A DNA stretch of 64,000 bases, taken from NCBI GenBank assembly GCA_032718565.1, contig JAVGVS010000011.1, positions 5,776,869 to 5,840,868 of the forward strand. Direction: 5' to 3'. Under the pieces are notes generated by a model. That model was not told the DNA's origin, searched no databases, and saw nothing but the letters and a program-made list of their open reading frames with translations. This DNA is from Distichodus sexfasciatus. Taxonomy: Eukaryota > Chordata > Actinopteri > Characiformes > Distichodontidae. Below are positions 1-12,228 of this stretch, one piece after another (position 1 is the stretch's first letter; every line of letters starts with the position of its first letter). The position numbers and the translations under genes are program-made.

Positions 1-559
1 CTACAAAAACTTCTGAAATGACAGTTACCACAATATTTTCAGTTACCACAATATTTTAATATTTTCCTATTAACCATACATCTTTAACATTGAACACCAA
101 ACTTTCATTTTATGCAAATTCAACAATTTTCTGTTTCGGAAAGTACAAGTTACAAACGTTCAAAGTCATAGATGTCACTTCGATCTCATTGTCAGTGACA
201 CTCTGCTCCAGAAACTTTGGGGATTTTGAGAGGAATTGTAGGAAAATGGAAAAATCACTTTGCAAATTTAATTCCAAATGCAACAGTGAAAAAATGGTCA
301 ACGTTTGCCACATGTATGGGCACATATACATAGGTCCCTTTTTGGACTCATAGTGTAGTCACTCAATGAGAATCACAACCAAAAATACTACAGGTTAAAC
401 AGTCAATGAGAGCGAGTGCATCAGTTCTTCTCCAAATGGTTTATCCTTACTTCCAAAGGCATTTAACGTCTGGTTTTTGATGGCATGAACAGAGTTTCAC
501 GACTATAAGGCACTGTTTAGTGCACAGTACTGTAGTGGAACTGTTTCATTGTGTCTAAC

Positions 560-3500
560 CTGGTAAAGCCTCTGGGCCTCGAGCTGTTGGATGAGTAAAG
601 CGGCTTTAGCTTCCGCCTGCTTCTTCTCAAGCTGACGCTGCTCAAATTTACTGGTCAAGTCGCGCAGCGGCCTCAGCATGTACTTCTTCAGTTTCACCTT
701 CTCCACCTTCTTACTTGTATCCTGAACACACAATACATATGCTGTCATAAACTGTCAGTCAAACTCTAATGTAACTGTAATTAGTATCTTATCCAATAAA
801 CATTTAATCATGGCAGACGTTTCCATCACTGACTCCTTCTTTCATTTAGTCTACAGTGCAGCTGCACTTTTTTGCAGTATCCCAGACTGTTATCCATCCA
901 TCAGTTGTCATTTGCATTCCTGTCAGTTGCCCTCTCCCCTATTGACCATGGGTCACTGTCACAGGTTTTGGCTCACACCACAGCAGTGACACTGAAATGG
1001 TAGTGAAACGGTAGTGTGTGCTGTATATAACACACAGCAGTGTTGCTGGACTTTTTAAACACTGCAGTGTCACAGTCAGTTCTGGGGAGGCTACTTTTTA
1101 TACAGCAGGGTTTCAAGCTACAAGTTACTTACAATTAAATTTAGCAAAGTTACAGCTAAACTTGGGCGGCATGGTGGCGTAGTTGTTAGCGCTGCCGCCT
1201 CACAGCAAGAAGGTCATGCACGCTGTTTGCCTCCTCTCCCCGTGTTCGTGTGGGTTTCCTCCAGGCACTCCAGTTTCCTCCCACAGTCCAAAAGCATGCA
1301 CTATAGGTTAACTGGCGTGTCTAAATTGACCCCATAAGGTGTGAATGTGATTGTGTGAGTGTGTGTGCCCTGTGGTGTGTTGGCGCCTGCCCAGGGTTGT
1401 TCCTCGCCTTGCCCATAAGTTCCTGGGATAGGCTCCAGTTGGGGGTGAAAAAAATGGATGGTGAAAGTATACATGCATCAGTAAGCAAATGTTTCTTAAA
1501 AAAATCACACAAATTCGCCATAGAGCCGGGGTTAATCCTTCACCTTGTCAGGTGGCCTGAGTAAGGGACATTCCTGGCGCGTCTGATCGAGAAGGCACAT
1601 GTTCTTGACGGCGTAGCCGCTGACGCAGTAGGCGTTGTATCCAGCGCCCAGAAGTAGACTGCAAAGCAGTGTGGAATACTCAAAACATGTGCCACTCTGA
1701 TTGCTCAGCACCCACATAGGGGAGCGCAGGTGACCTGGCTGGGAAAAAAATGCAGAAGTATAAGATAAAAATGTATAAGATAAAAATGCAGAAGTACAAG
1801 CAAAAGATAGTAAGACTGGAGGTATGGAAGTTTCTCACTAGGTTGGTTGGAGGATCTAGCAGTTCCAAGGAGAGGAAGTCTGAGGTGAATCCTGCACAGC
1901 CCTGCCAATCGTACAGCTCGGAGTACGGCAGCAGTGTGGGCCTCAGTGTGGTGCTCACAAACTTCTGTTAGTTCAATCAGAAAACAAAGCATGGCAAACT
2001 TCTTATAGCACGTAATTCTACACAGAGATTAGCCATTTTCCTTGCAGTGTGTTTAGATTTCCTAAAACAGTTCCCTATCTGGCTGCAAATATACATCATA
2101 AGAATCTGGCTGCAGGAATCACACATCATCGATGTCCACATATTGTTCAGGTGTGTTTGTGAAAGACAGGGATCAGAAAGACAGGCCAAGGGAAAAAAGC
2201 TCCAGGAGTTAAGAATATTGCACCTGAATGCCACACTCATTGACAGGGTACAGTAGCAGCGGTTTGCGCTCTGGAAACACTTCAACAAACTGACGGCGGA
2301 AGTTTTTGCCCATCGCGAGCAGAACCTCTTCCTCCGATGAGTTCCTGGTGTATGAGGTCGGCCATTCCTGTTGGTCCACATCAGAATCTTGTTCCTCACT
2401 GCTCAAAGAATAAGAGTTGGGATTGAGTCACAGGCTGCATTTTAAAAGGAATTGAGTCACAGACTGCATATAAAAAGACAAGAAGGGTAATATTGTATTT
2501 GAAATATAGCTACAGCCTCAACTGTGTGTATCACTGCTGCAAAGTTTAAAGTTGCAATGTATTGCGTCAACGTTACAAAGTATTGGATAATACACTTTAT
2601 GCTTTGGGCAGGGGTAAAGTTGGAGTTTGAAAATCTGGGTCCTTGAACATGTCCTGTAACCCCATACTGCCCCGGGTTGACTGCCTGTTGCCCTGGATAG
2701 ACCTGATTCAGAACTCATTTAGATCCAGAGCCCCGGTTTAATTTTTAAATTTTAATATATAAATAAAGTCTAATAATTTTGAATAGTGTGTGTTTAATAA
2801 TGTAAAATAATGTATTATTGAAACAAACGTGACCTTTTGAGATCTAGTAACACTTTGATATGAATATTTTCCTAAATTCATAATCAAATAATATGTTTGA
2901 CACTAATTATTGTTTAGCACTGATTATTAAGTTTCATATAGACACTGTCATGTAGACACTTGCTGCACGTTGAGAGAAATTAACAATATTGAAATTAAAT
3001 ACTGACATAACCTCAATGACCACTTGAAAACAAGCCACTGTAGTCAAGCAAAATGGGGTGTGTTGTTTGGCACTTGTTTTGTGGGTCTCTATATCTTCAT
3101 AGCATGATGGACAGGTGACCTTTATGGGACTAATATCTGGACCTCATGAGGTTTCCTCAAGCGTGCTGCATGTTAAAAGCATGAAGACAAAGCTGATGTT
3201 GTTTGCTGCCTCAGCATATATTTTCAACTTTAAGTAACCTCCCCAGTATGTGGCCTATATGTTGTGGTTGAGGAGGACAGAACACACATGACAATCCACT
3301 TCTCTGAGCATAGTTAATGATTATGGATTGCAAACAGCCGTGGTGTTTGTGAGGTTTGAGTATCGTCCGGCATCTCCACTATGACCTCGTTCAGCACAAA
3401 GGTCACCAGATGTCAGCAAACTTTAGTAAACTCACAGGAGGGGGTCGGAGGGCTCAGCCTGTTGGCTCTCAAGACTCTCATTGGATTTTTCACTTGTGTC

Positions 3501-4013
3501 TGTCCTGAAAACATGAAATTAGAGCAAACACAAAACCACAACTGACCATGAATGATTCACGTGACTAGACACCTATTACAGTATATGAATCAATTTTCTA
3601 TCACATATATGTAAAATGTAACAATTAATCATGTTTAAAATGGATTAACTCTTGAAGCTGTAGTTTAAGTGATGTGTGAAACAGCAAAATGATTTAAAGC
3701 ACATTCTAAAAGACGTGGGGATGTAAATGAGGGATAAATGATTCTGTGGCTTTAAAAGTAACAAAGGGGGTTTAAAACTAATTCAGGCCAGTGAGTTAAT
3801 GCTAGGACCGTAATGTTTTCTTCATTTGTGCAGATTAATACTCTTGCTGCGTTCTACTAAATATGTAAAAAGCATGACATTAGTGCATCATTGGCATCTT
3901 CACAATGACTTTGATCCATAGAAAGGTCACAAGATGTCAATGAACTTTAGTAAACTCACATGAGTGAGTCGGAGGTCTGAGCCTGGCTCAGTGACTGATC
4001 ACTCATGTCCATC
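560..4013 (-). CDS. drc7: Dynein regulatory complex subunit 7, N-terminal exons (partial, runs off left edge)
   Basis: Dynein regulatory complex (nexin link) subunit of motile cilia and sperm flagella, also called CCDC135. Coding exons on the minus strand, in order: 4013-3960 (ATG at 4012), 3504-3436, 2398-2224, 1964-1839, 1738-1544 and 721-560. All have GT/AG borders and matching phases, giving about 260 residues. The stretches KFVSTTLRPTLLPY (from 1964) and SGTCFEYSTLLCSLLLGAGY (within 1738-1544) match the known DRC7 region before and in its transglutaminase-like fold. Exon 721-560 starts the charged RDLTSKFEQRQLEKKQ coiled coil. Human DRC7 is much longer (over 800 residues), so most of the protein lies left of base 1. 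The first two coding exons are acidic Ser/Gln-rich copies of each other (see findings). The acceptor at 1738 was chosen because CCAGGTCACC keeps phase 0; the alternative AG four bases further in does not. Identity is secure; the exact N-terminus is inferred. Confidence 0.88.
940..1110. repeat. Interspersed repeat fragment in drc7 intron
   Basis: This AT-poor block contains CACAGCAGTGACACTGAAAT, then TGGTAGTG, then CAGCAGTGTTGCTGGACTTT and TTTAAACACTGCAGTGTCAC. Its phrases resemble a common teleost dispersed repeat. No coding potential. Family not determined. Confidence 0.4.
1163..1465 (+). mobile_element. tRNA-derived SINE copy (family A)
   Basis: Begins GGGCGGCATGGTGGCGTAGT and continues through a degenerate A-box-like TAGTTGTTAGCGC. 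It then carries the body shared with the copies at 58064-58437 and 4350-4662: GTGGGTTTCCTCC, CACAGTCCAAA, TGCACTATAGGTTAACTGGC and GGGATAGGCTCCAGTTGGGG. The internal B box is lost here. It lies in a drc7 intron between exons 1738-1544 and 721-560. About 300 bases. Confidence 0.75.
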
Positions 4014-4349
4014 CTGAAAACAATTTAGAGCAAAGATCAGACACCTGATAGTATAAGGTATACAGAGGCAGACAGCAACAAAGTAGTGGTAATCAGTAAG
4101 GTTACGTCACACCTGTAGACTTTAACTATAAAACCAAGTTCAGACCATTTGCTGCTGTTGGAAAGTCATGAAGCTAGAGGTGTAGACCTGGGTTTTAAGC
4201 AGGTTGGAATGCTTATTTTATTTTCTGAGCAGGCTGCATTCACAGCTATTGCACTGTCCTCTTGATTAACATACACATATACTGTATGTGTGCATACACT
4301 GCCAGAGCTGTGTCAGAACACTACCATGCTGTGGGGATGTGTAATCTTA

Positions 4350-4662
4350 CAATTCATTCATTCATTATCTGAACTGCTGAATCCCAACTGGGGTCTGGGG
4401 ACCGGAGCCCATCCTGGAAATTTACAGGTGCAAGGCGGGGACCAGCCCTGGGCAGACTCACACTCACACTCATACCTTACGGGGCCAATTTAGAGTCACC
4501 AATTAACCTATAGTGCATACCTTTGGACTGTGGGAATAAAACCTGAGAACTCAGAGAACGCGAACATGGGGAGAACATGCAAACTCCACACAGGTCCCTG
4601 GGTTCGAACTTCTCGCTGTGAAGCGGCAGCACTAACCGCCCCGCCACCATGCCGCCCCAGTT
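4350..4662 (-). mobile_element. tRNA-derived SINE copy (family A), reverse orientation
   Basis: Reverse complement of the family-A SINE: the (GAAT)n-type tail appears as ATTCATTCATTCATTATCTG at 4351, and the tRNA-like head as CTAACCGCCCCGCCACCATG near 4633-4652. The B-box equivalent, GGTTCGAACTTCTCGC, is partly preserved near 4600. It sits in the presumed 5' intron of drc7. Confidence 0.75.
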
Positions 4663-5035
4663 TTACATTATTATTTTTTAAAAACAACAACTAATGACTG
4701 GTGTTGCTACCTTTGTGAGCTGCTTCCATTGCTTCCCATAATGGGGGTTACTAATCTTAACCCCAGTAATCAAACTACACAGACTATTTTAGTTTCCATA
4801 AACCTGCAGCCAACAATTATATAAAAAACCCATTTTTGCTCGTGAGGGCCGGTCCTCACATACAATAATGTCCTCACAAAGCCACAAACATCTGCCATTT
4901 TAACATCTTTTTAGGGGACAATTTGTCCTCACAAATACTTTAAAATACACCATAGAATCCACGTTATGAAGTATTCCAACACGACAGGGCAAATCATTCA
5001 TTTTCTTTTCGAGTAAAGTCAATAAAGCGCCTCAC

Positions 5036-5095
5036 CTTGCCGGAGCAAAATAAAAAGTTGTTTACCACACTGCGTCGTACATTTCCATGGATACG
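5036..5095 (-). other. drc7: Probable non-coding first exon of drc7
   Basis: The first coding exon of drc7 begins with an AG acceptor one base before its ATG, so an upstream untranslated exon is required. A good donor in the same orientation, GCAAG|GTGAGG, sits with its last exon base at 5036, about 1 kb upstream. It is just inside the CRE/X-box promoter region. The short exon would carry a small upstream ORF starting at the ATG inside the CCATGG near 5090. The upstream limit is a guess. Confidence 0.45.
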
Positions 5096-5122
5096 GTAGT
5101 GCGGTGCGCGCTGATGACGTCA
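5081..5122. promoter_or_regulatory. Putative drc7 promoter: RFX X-box-like palindrome and CRE
   Basis: Bases 5081-5094 read ATTTCCATGGATAC, matching 10 of 14 positions of the RFX X-box palindrome GTTGCCATGGCAAC. Twenty bases on, 5115-5122 is a perfect cyclic-AMP response element TGACGTCA in a locally CpG-rich stretch. X-boxes are the known RFX sites of ciliary genes, which suits drc7. Function is inferred from motif and position only. Confidence 0.5.
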
Positions 5123-5129
5123 CTGAACA

Positions 5130-6129
5130 GCACCACAGACAAGGGCGCCACAATTTGAGCTTGTATTCATTTTTTAAGCAGATTACAATACAGCAAACGT
5201 TTGTACTTGTACAGTTTTAATATACTGTACAAGTATATGTACAGGCGCCGAGCCATATATGTTTCCATATCAAACTAATCCAGTGATTATGAGTGTCACT
5301 TATCCTCCGTTGCCTAAAAAACACTGTATACACTTTTAATCATTTTCTCTTTCACCATCATTTTATATTTTAAAATTATTGTAACTTGTTCGTTTCATAA
5401 AAAATAACGTGCGACCAATTTGTCCATCCATTCTGATACAATTTATAATGTGCACACAGTCGTCTGATAACTGCCTTGGTGTTTTATTTTTTTATTATAT
5501 TTTTTTAATAATCTGGAACAATAAATAGGACAAAATAAACACTGTTCTACATAATTATCTTCAATCCATGTACAATTAGATAAACAAAACAATAAAATGC
5601 TAAAATGAACACTGGCAAAAAGGTTATCTGTGTTGGTTTGTATTAAAACTCACATCACCGCTTGTAAATAATTAACTACGGCAATTTGATGCAAACTGGC
5701 CGTGTCGACGACGCTCGTTTCTGGATCAATAGGGCACGGACTAAGCAGTTTGTCTTTCTGAATGCAAACATTTGTGTTCGAAAGGAGATGTTTGGTGCTC
5801 TACTGACCGTAAAGAAGAACCGAAACGTTTTGTTAGAACCAGTCACATGCAGACGGATTGAGGCTGAATTTGGGCATGTATGATGTGTTGTGTTTAAGTG
5901 TTTCAAACAATTAGAAGAGTATGTTTAGACAGAAAATAAAGTGTGCTCTTGCTGACATGGTGTTAGTGTTACTGTACTGAAAGGCGCCAGTGACCTCACG
6001 GGTTTGCGCTGGAACTCGCCGCCCCCTCGCGCTCCCCTTCGGCGGAGGGCAACATTAATAGCGCACAACTGCCCCGGTGCCTCGAGAGAACGTTGCGTCC
6101 CTCGGAGGAGACCGAACTACGGCAGAACA
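5130..6129. other. Intergenic DNA between divergent drc7 and lcat
   Basis: AT-rich filler from about 5160 to 5950, then a GC-rich segment from 5980 to 6129 that is probably the lcat promoter and 5' UTR. The open frames near 5690-5880 on both strands have no recognisable domain, and I treat them as chance. Confidence 0.5.
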
Positions 6130-9100
6130 ATGCACCGCTCATACGCGCTGGCCTCCGTGATCGTTGCGCTGGTTGCGCTTCATCAGGCCGAAACTTTCTG
6201 GCTTTTAAACGTCATCTTCCCCCCGACCGCCAAACCGCGCGTCGCGACCAACAGCACTCCGCCCCTCATTATAGGTAAGAACGTATTGACAATCTAAACT
6301 AAAATTCTATTTACAAAAAAGTTAACCGATAAGCAGCCTGAGTCGTGTCGTCATTTTGTATGCTGCTCATTATCATTTTCTCCGTTTCCGGTGCTCTCAG
6401 TAAAAGCCCCATGGAAAATAGTAATTAGAGATAAAAACACCTTCAGAACAACTGTGTCAGAACAATTTCTCAGAAATAATCATTCCAACACGTGTGGTGT
6501 GGGGATAACAAATAAAAATAATGGACTACAAGCATGGCTTCCGTTACACAATATGAGCAGTAATGTGGCTGTTCTGAGATCAGCCTTACCCGCTTGTTTT
6601 CTTGGTACAAGCTTCATGCAAAATGTATCAGAAAACCGGTTAATGTCTCAATCGTGTGTCCTATCTGTGTTTTCATTTAAGCATCGTCAAAATTAGATTT
6701 TATTATCAGTTTCCTGCTAATGAAAATAATGTACTACAAGCATGGCTTTTCTCACAGTGAAGCAGCTGGTCTAAGATCAGCCTTGACTGAGCTCAGACCA
6801 GCTGCTTCACTGTTCAGCTGCTTCACTTCTTTTATCAGGTCATCAGTTAATATATTCATGCATTAAAATTATTGGACACGATGTGGCATGAAAGTTTGAT
6901 GGTTTGCTTTTGTAGAAAGAACTGAGGCCGAGTTATGTAGGCAGTAATGGCAGCTCTTGTAGTTCTTTATGTTAATAACACAAATTGTTTTTGGCATACA
7001 ACTTTTTAGACATGTGAAGTCTGATCATTCGGTATATCACTTTTTGTATAAAACTAAATGTACACAAATTAGATAGCCCCAGTGTTGCATATTTTTGTCA
7101 GTGTCATACAAAATGGCAGAGCAAAATCTGAAAGTCCTTATTATTTACATGAAGTCCTTGAACAAATTTGTGTTCCTTAGTGCCTGGAAATCTAGGAAAC
7201 CGTCTTGAGGCCAAGCTAGATAAGCCCACGCTGGTCCACTGGTTGTGCTACAAGAAGACAGATGACTGGTTTCCCCTGTGGATTGACCTGAACATGTTCA
7301 TGCCTATTGGCATTGACTGCTGGATTGACAACATGAGGTGAGAACAGAGGACCTGCTCCCAACTTGACCACTGTGATAAGATTATGTACCTGAGATTCAG
7401 CATTCAATATGTATGAAGGCCTTTAATAGGACATATTGCTGTCCCATTATTGTGTGCAACATTTTATGAAAAGCCATAACTTGTTCTCAATTATAATCCT
7501 GTTGAGACAAGGAGTTTCCAACTAGTAAATAATGGTTGTGGTTTATGCTTTCACATTGAGATAATCTGAGGTTTGAGCGGTGTACATTCTGCATTTGGGA
7601 GAATGTAACCTTTGGAGGCCCTGGTAAAAACCCATGACGGTACCACATTCTTGCCCTCTGTCCCAAAAGGCATGGAGGGAAGGTCAGCACACATGCACAG
7701 AACATGCCAAACACCATCCCTGAATGGTCAGATGTTTCTACTATATCAACATGTTATGCCTCTCAGAAAATCTCTTGCTGATGTCACAGTTTGTGCATTT
7801 GTTCATCGCATCCCTGGCCAAAATGCAGCTGGTTTGCTCAAATCTTAGATTTTTACTAATGTCTCATTTGAGAATAGGCTAACTGTAGGACACTTTATAG
7901 TTCCTAAAACTGCTTCATATGCATTAACACCATGCTGGTAATTGCTTTGGTCTGTCAATAGAGAGAACTTTTATGGCAGCCTTCCAGTTTAGCAGCAATG
8001 AAACATCTACTTGCTGATATCAAATTGTTCTCAAATGTCCAACAAGCTGAATTCAAAATGTGTTTTTATACTGTACACATAAGGGCTTTCTGTGTGTCTT
8101 CTCTCTTCCTGTAGGATTGTGTATAATCGGACGACTCGCCAGACCTCCAATTCCCCTGGGGTTGAAGTCCGAGCCCCTGGCTTTGGTGAGACATACACTA
8201 TAGAGTTCCTGGATACCAACAACTTGGCAGGTGGGTTCTGCATCGTGTCCGGGGTCATGTTCTGTCAGTATTCTTTTATGACTGAAACAAATGAATTGAG
8301 AAATCTGCTGTAAGATCAACAGAGGACCTTGTCATTGTAGTTTTGTGCTGAAAATGTAAATGTCTTCCTGATCTTTTTAATTGCTGATGCTCTTTGGTTT
8401 TCAAGGTTATTTTTACACTATGGTTGAACATTTAGTCAACATCGGATATAAGCGCAATGAGACAGTTCGAGCTGCACCATATGACTGGAGGATTGCCCCA
8501 AGTGAGTCTCTCTCAATTTCAGTTAAACTTGTGAAATTAACAGCACTGTAGCTCATCTAGTCTTTCATTTATTCTCTTAATCTCTCGCTCCCCAAAACAC
8601 ATTAAGATTCCTCATACTTAAGTACACATACTTAAGGTAGCTCTCATACATGACTTTGAGTGTGCAACTGATATGATGTAACCTGACCTCCTGACATCTT
8701 TCCGTTTGTGGGTTGTGTGACTCAGATGAGCAAGATGAATACTTTGCCCGCCTGAAGAACCTTGTGGAAGAAATGTATAATGAGTACAACCAGCCCGTGT
8801 TCCTACTGGGCCACAGCATGGGCAGCAACTATATCCTCTACTTCCTCAACCAACAAAGCCAGGCCTGGAAAGACCGCTACATTAAGAGCTTTATCTCTCT
8901 GGGAGCCCCGTGGGCTGGAGCTGTGAAGCCTCTCCGAGTGTTAGCATCAGGTGCCAAAAATATCCATTTTCTAGCTGGAATGTTGTACATACAATAACAA
9001 GTGAAAGAAACTGAGGTTATTAGCTCCAGTGTTGAACTCCTCAGAGCAAGACAAAGCTTCAGTTGAATTGGTGTGTTGGTGTGCCAGAGACAGTCAGCCA

Positions 9101-10176
9101 GTAAGATTTTGTTCTTTTCATGCTTTCAGAACACCTAGGCAATAGTTTGAACTTCTTAACACATTAGGCCTTTAAAAACAGGACTAGAAATGGTTAATCC
9201 TTTTCTGCATCAAGCATCAGTCTTTACAAAGGACAAGGTGATATTTATCAACTCAGGATGTCTTGGACAATTTCCATAAAACTCCTATACCAGACAGAAA
9301 TATTGATGAATTAAGAAGCAACTCACTGAGCTTATCAGTTGTGTTTCAAAACGCTAGTTTTGCTTCAGATTAGATTGACAACTATGGAGAAAATAGATCT
9401 TGTTTTCAGAAATATTGGATTGGATTATGTCAATACCTCTTTTTACCTATATTACAAACATAAAATCACTAAAAAGAAGAGTCAATTATTTGCACAACAT
9501 ACAGACAGTTCTTTCTGGACAAAAGCAGATCTTTCTAGTATTTGATATTGATTTTACAGAATTTTCCCGCTCCTCAGGTGATAATGATGGCATTCCGCTG
9601 GTGTCCAACATTAAGATAAGGGAGGAACAGCGCATGACCACCACCAACCCCTATATGATCCCAACTGAGGAGGCCTGGCCCAAAGACCACGTCTTCATCT
9701 CTACGCCGTTCTTCAACTACACCAACCAGGACTACCAGCGCTTCTTCAACGACATTGATTTTGAAGATGGTTGGTACATGTGGGAGGACACTAAGAACCT
9801 CACAGCGGGTCTCCCCACACCTGGAGTGGAGATCTACTGCTTTTATGGCGTGGGCCGACCCACGCCCGTCACCTACATCTATGATGAGAAGTTTCCGAAC
9901 GCAGATCCCATAGACTTCCTGTACGATGACGGCGATGACACTGTGGACAGTCGGAGTATGAGCCTATGTAAGCGCTGGATAGGAAAGCAGCAGCAGCTGG
10001 TGTACGTAACTGAGTTTAAAGGCATGCCTCACCTTGACATGGTCTTCAACCACAACGTCCTCACAGCCATCCAAGAGATCCTTGAGGGAAATTTTAAACA
10101 GGAGGAGAGCATTCATACGGTTGTGGTGAAATCTCCTGCTAATCACCCTCATAAAACCCTCATCCCAAGTCCTTAA
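6130..10176 (+). CDS. lcat: Lecithin-cholesterol acyltransferase
   Basis: Secreted plasma enzyme that moves an sn-2 acyl chain from phosphatidylcholine to cholesterol on lipoproteins. Six coding exons: 6130-6274, 7181-7337, 8115-8230, 8406-8501, 8726-8950 and 9578-10176. They total 445 residues (human 440). The protein starts with a signal peptide followed by FWLLNVIFPP, the conserved mature N-terminus. The lid disulfide pair flanks CYKKTDDWFPLWIDLNMF. The nucleophile motif GHSMG places Ser202. DGDDTV at 364-369 holds the catalytic Asp, and PHLDMVF gives His398. Exon 6 (FISTPFFNYT, GWYMWEDTKNLTAGLP, YGVGRPTPVTYIYD) tracks human LCAT rather than PLA2G15, which separates this copy from its neighbour. 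The two free cysteines of the human enzyme are replaced by Asn52 and Ser205. A polyadenylation signal AATAAATAAA occurs near 10326. The next gene downstream, pla2g15, is a tandem paralogue with the same intron phases. Confidence 0.95.
6515..6790 (+). repeat. Short direct duplication in lcat intron 1
   Basis: Two blocks about 205 bases apart share ACTACAAGCATGGCTT (6528 and 6732 regions), followed by AGATCAGCCTT (6580 and 6773 regions). They look like a local duplication. The second copy then holds the perfect hairpin. Confidence 0.5.
6755..6812. repeat. Perfect inverted repeat (hairpin) in lcat intron 1
   Basis: Bases 6755-6772 (CAGTGAAGCAGCTGGTCT) are an exact reverse complement of 6795-6812, with a 22-base spacer. 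The spacer itself contains TCAG/CTGA, able to add four more pairs. A third partial copy of the right arm (CAGCTGCTTCACT) follows at 6815. Expressed in either direction it would form a stem of about 22 pairs. Origin (MITE remnant, local duplication or small RNA precursor) is unknown. Confidence 0.8.
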
Positions 10177-10267
10177 GAGCAGGCCATGATTAGCTTGTTT
10201 CGCATTATGAAATTGTGTTTTGTTGTGTCTTTTTTTCAATCTCATTGGCATCTGTAAGTTTTCCCTG

Positions 10268-10335
10268 GGAGTATATATATATGTATATATATATGTGTAT
10301 ATATATGTATATATATGTGTATATAAATAAATAAA
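10268..10335. repeat. (TA)n/(TG)n microsatellite in lcat 3' region
   Basis: TATATATA/TGTATATA alternation directly after the lcat stop region, ending in overlapping AATAAA signals. Confidence 0.85.
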
Positions 10336-10339
10336 AGTA

Positions 10340-12220
10340 TATCATGACCCAATAACACCGACACCTTTATTAAGTGACCTCTTCAAAAGATTCTGTAAAA
10401 TCCACTATCAGTTTTGTGCCCTTCCCATTTAGTATTTAGTAATTTTCTCACTGCTATATTTCTTTTTTAGAAAAGAAGCTCAATTTTTAAAAGCACTATT
10501 GTTTTGCTCTGGTGTGCATGCATCTTTGTGTTGTTTTTTTAAAGACCTCATATATTGAAGATCTCAGTGTAAAACGGAATAACATCAACTTCTGTTGTAT
10601 TTATATGACACAGAATGAATGAATTAAAATGTATATTTGCCTGATTAAATTATATTTATAAAAGTGTTTCAAACAAACGCATGTTTTGTATGCTTAATAT
10701 ACAAGTTTTATGTTTCGTTTACATCATAGGATTTTGGCCACATGGTAACACTCTTAATACTTATCATGTAGTGGAAACCAAATCACAAATGAGGAAATAT
10801 CAAGGCTTATCTGTGCTATTATCACTCCAGCATTCTGCACTCTTCCTTCTGGACATATACTAAAACCTTAATGTCTCTTGCAGTCCTTGTGCCATTGAGC
10901 AACCCTTGACCTGATCTGAGAGGTCCAAGTCCACTGCAAAAAAACTCGTCAATTTTTAAAAACACACTTTAGTGCTGAGTGATATTGCACACAAGACAGC
11001 AGATTTGACAGATGAAAAATTAAAATGAAGAATATGCCTTAGGTGGTAACATACATTGTGAATGTTTTTCAATCATAGTGCTAATAATTATGGTGCAGTT
11101 AATCCAGAAAATCTTCTGAAGCAAACACTCCAGTCACACCTCAGGGCAGGACAATTTAGCTCGAAGATTTAGGTTGCAGATATCTTCAGTACAATCTTAT
11201 TTCTTTAACTTTATTAATTTGCTTTTTTATGGTTGCATTATTACAAGTGTGCAGTTAATTTTAAGTGTGTAGCTGTTTGTGTCTTCCTCAAACACTGTGA
11301 ATTTCCCTTAATTTACAAGGTGCTGATTGCATATGAGAAATCACATGGTAAATAAACTGTCACAGTTTCACTGCACATATGCAGCATCCACCTACAGCAC
11401 TTTCAGCAAATGCATTGTGTTTTATAAGCATGTTATTTAGTGATGAAGTCTCAAACATCGTTTTGGCCTTCATTTGAAGTGCATTCAGAGTTTCATAGCA
11501 TTGTAAAACTAGCAATGATGTTTAATAACATAAGGCATACAACTCACACAGTGGAATAAATTAAAATATGACTCAGCACCGTGGTTTACTACTTTTACAG
11601 GAAACATCATTTCATATTGTCATATCGGTTTGAGTCAGAAGATCAAAAGTGATTAAAGATTAAAATGTTTAAGTGTGTAAAAATTAAAGTGTGTAAATAA
11701 GTTTGAGTGTGACAGTTCATATTTTGGTATGTGAGCAAGTGTGTCAGTATATTGTAAAAGGGAGAGCTCCTGTTTTAGATAGAAACACTTTCATTAATGT
11801 TATGTACTTTTCTAAATTTGCTGAAAAGTTGTTTCAATGAATAAATAAAAGCTTGAATACAAATAAGATGGCATTTAACATTCTGTTTGTATTAGCTACA
11901 TAAAACAAGTTTATTTTTCGTTAAGTTAGTTATTTATTATAGTAACTTTATAATAAATGTCAGTCTTTAACAATTTGATAAAGGGGGAAATTATATAAAA
12001 TGTAAAAGTAATAAAAGTTTCATTTAATTAAAATGTTATGTTTTTATTTATAATTTAAACTTATATATATAGTAGGATATGTTGTAATGAAAAGTTCATT
12101 CATTCATATAATGCAAATATATATAACATATATAAAAGACATGATACATATATATTTTCTGAATTTAGCATAACTAGCACACGAGAGTCTGAACGTGCGC
12201 TAATCTTTCGATCTAACGCT
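10340..12220. other. Intergenic AT-rich DNA between lcat and pla2g15
   Basis: About 1.9 kb, strongly AT-rich, with scattered poly-A/T and TATATA runs. No exon or RNA gene recognised. Confidence 0.6.
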
Positions 12221-12228
12221 CTTCTGTC

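Noticed and set aside
5676..5906. Overlapping ORFs of 65-76 codons on both strands upstream of lcat
   Set aside because: No domain, no splice structure and no similarity I recognise to known genes.
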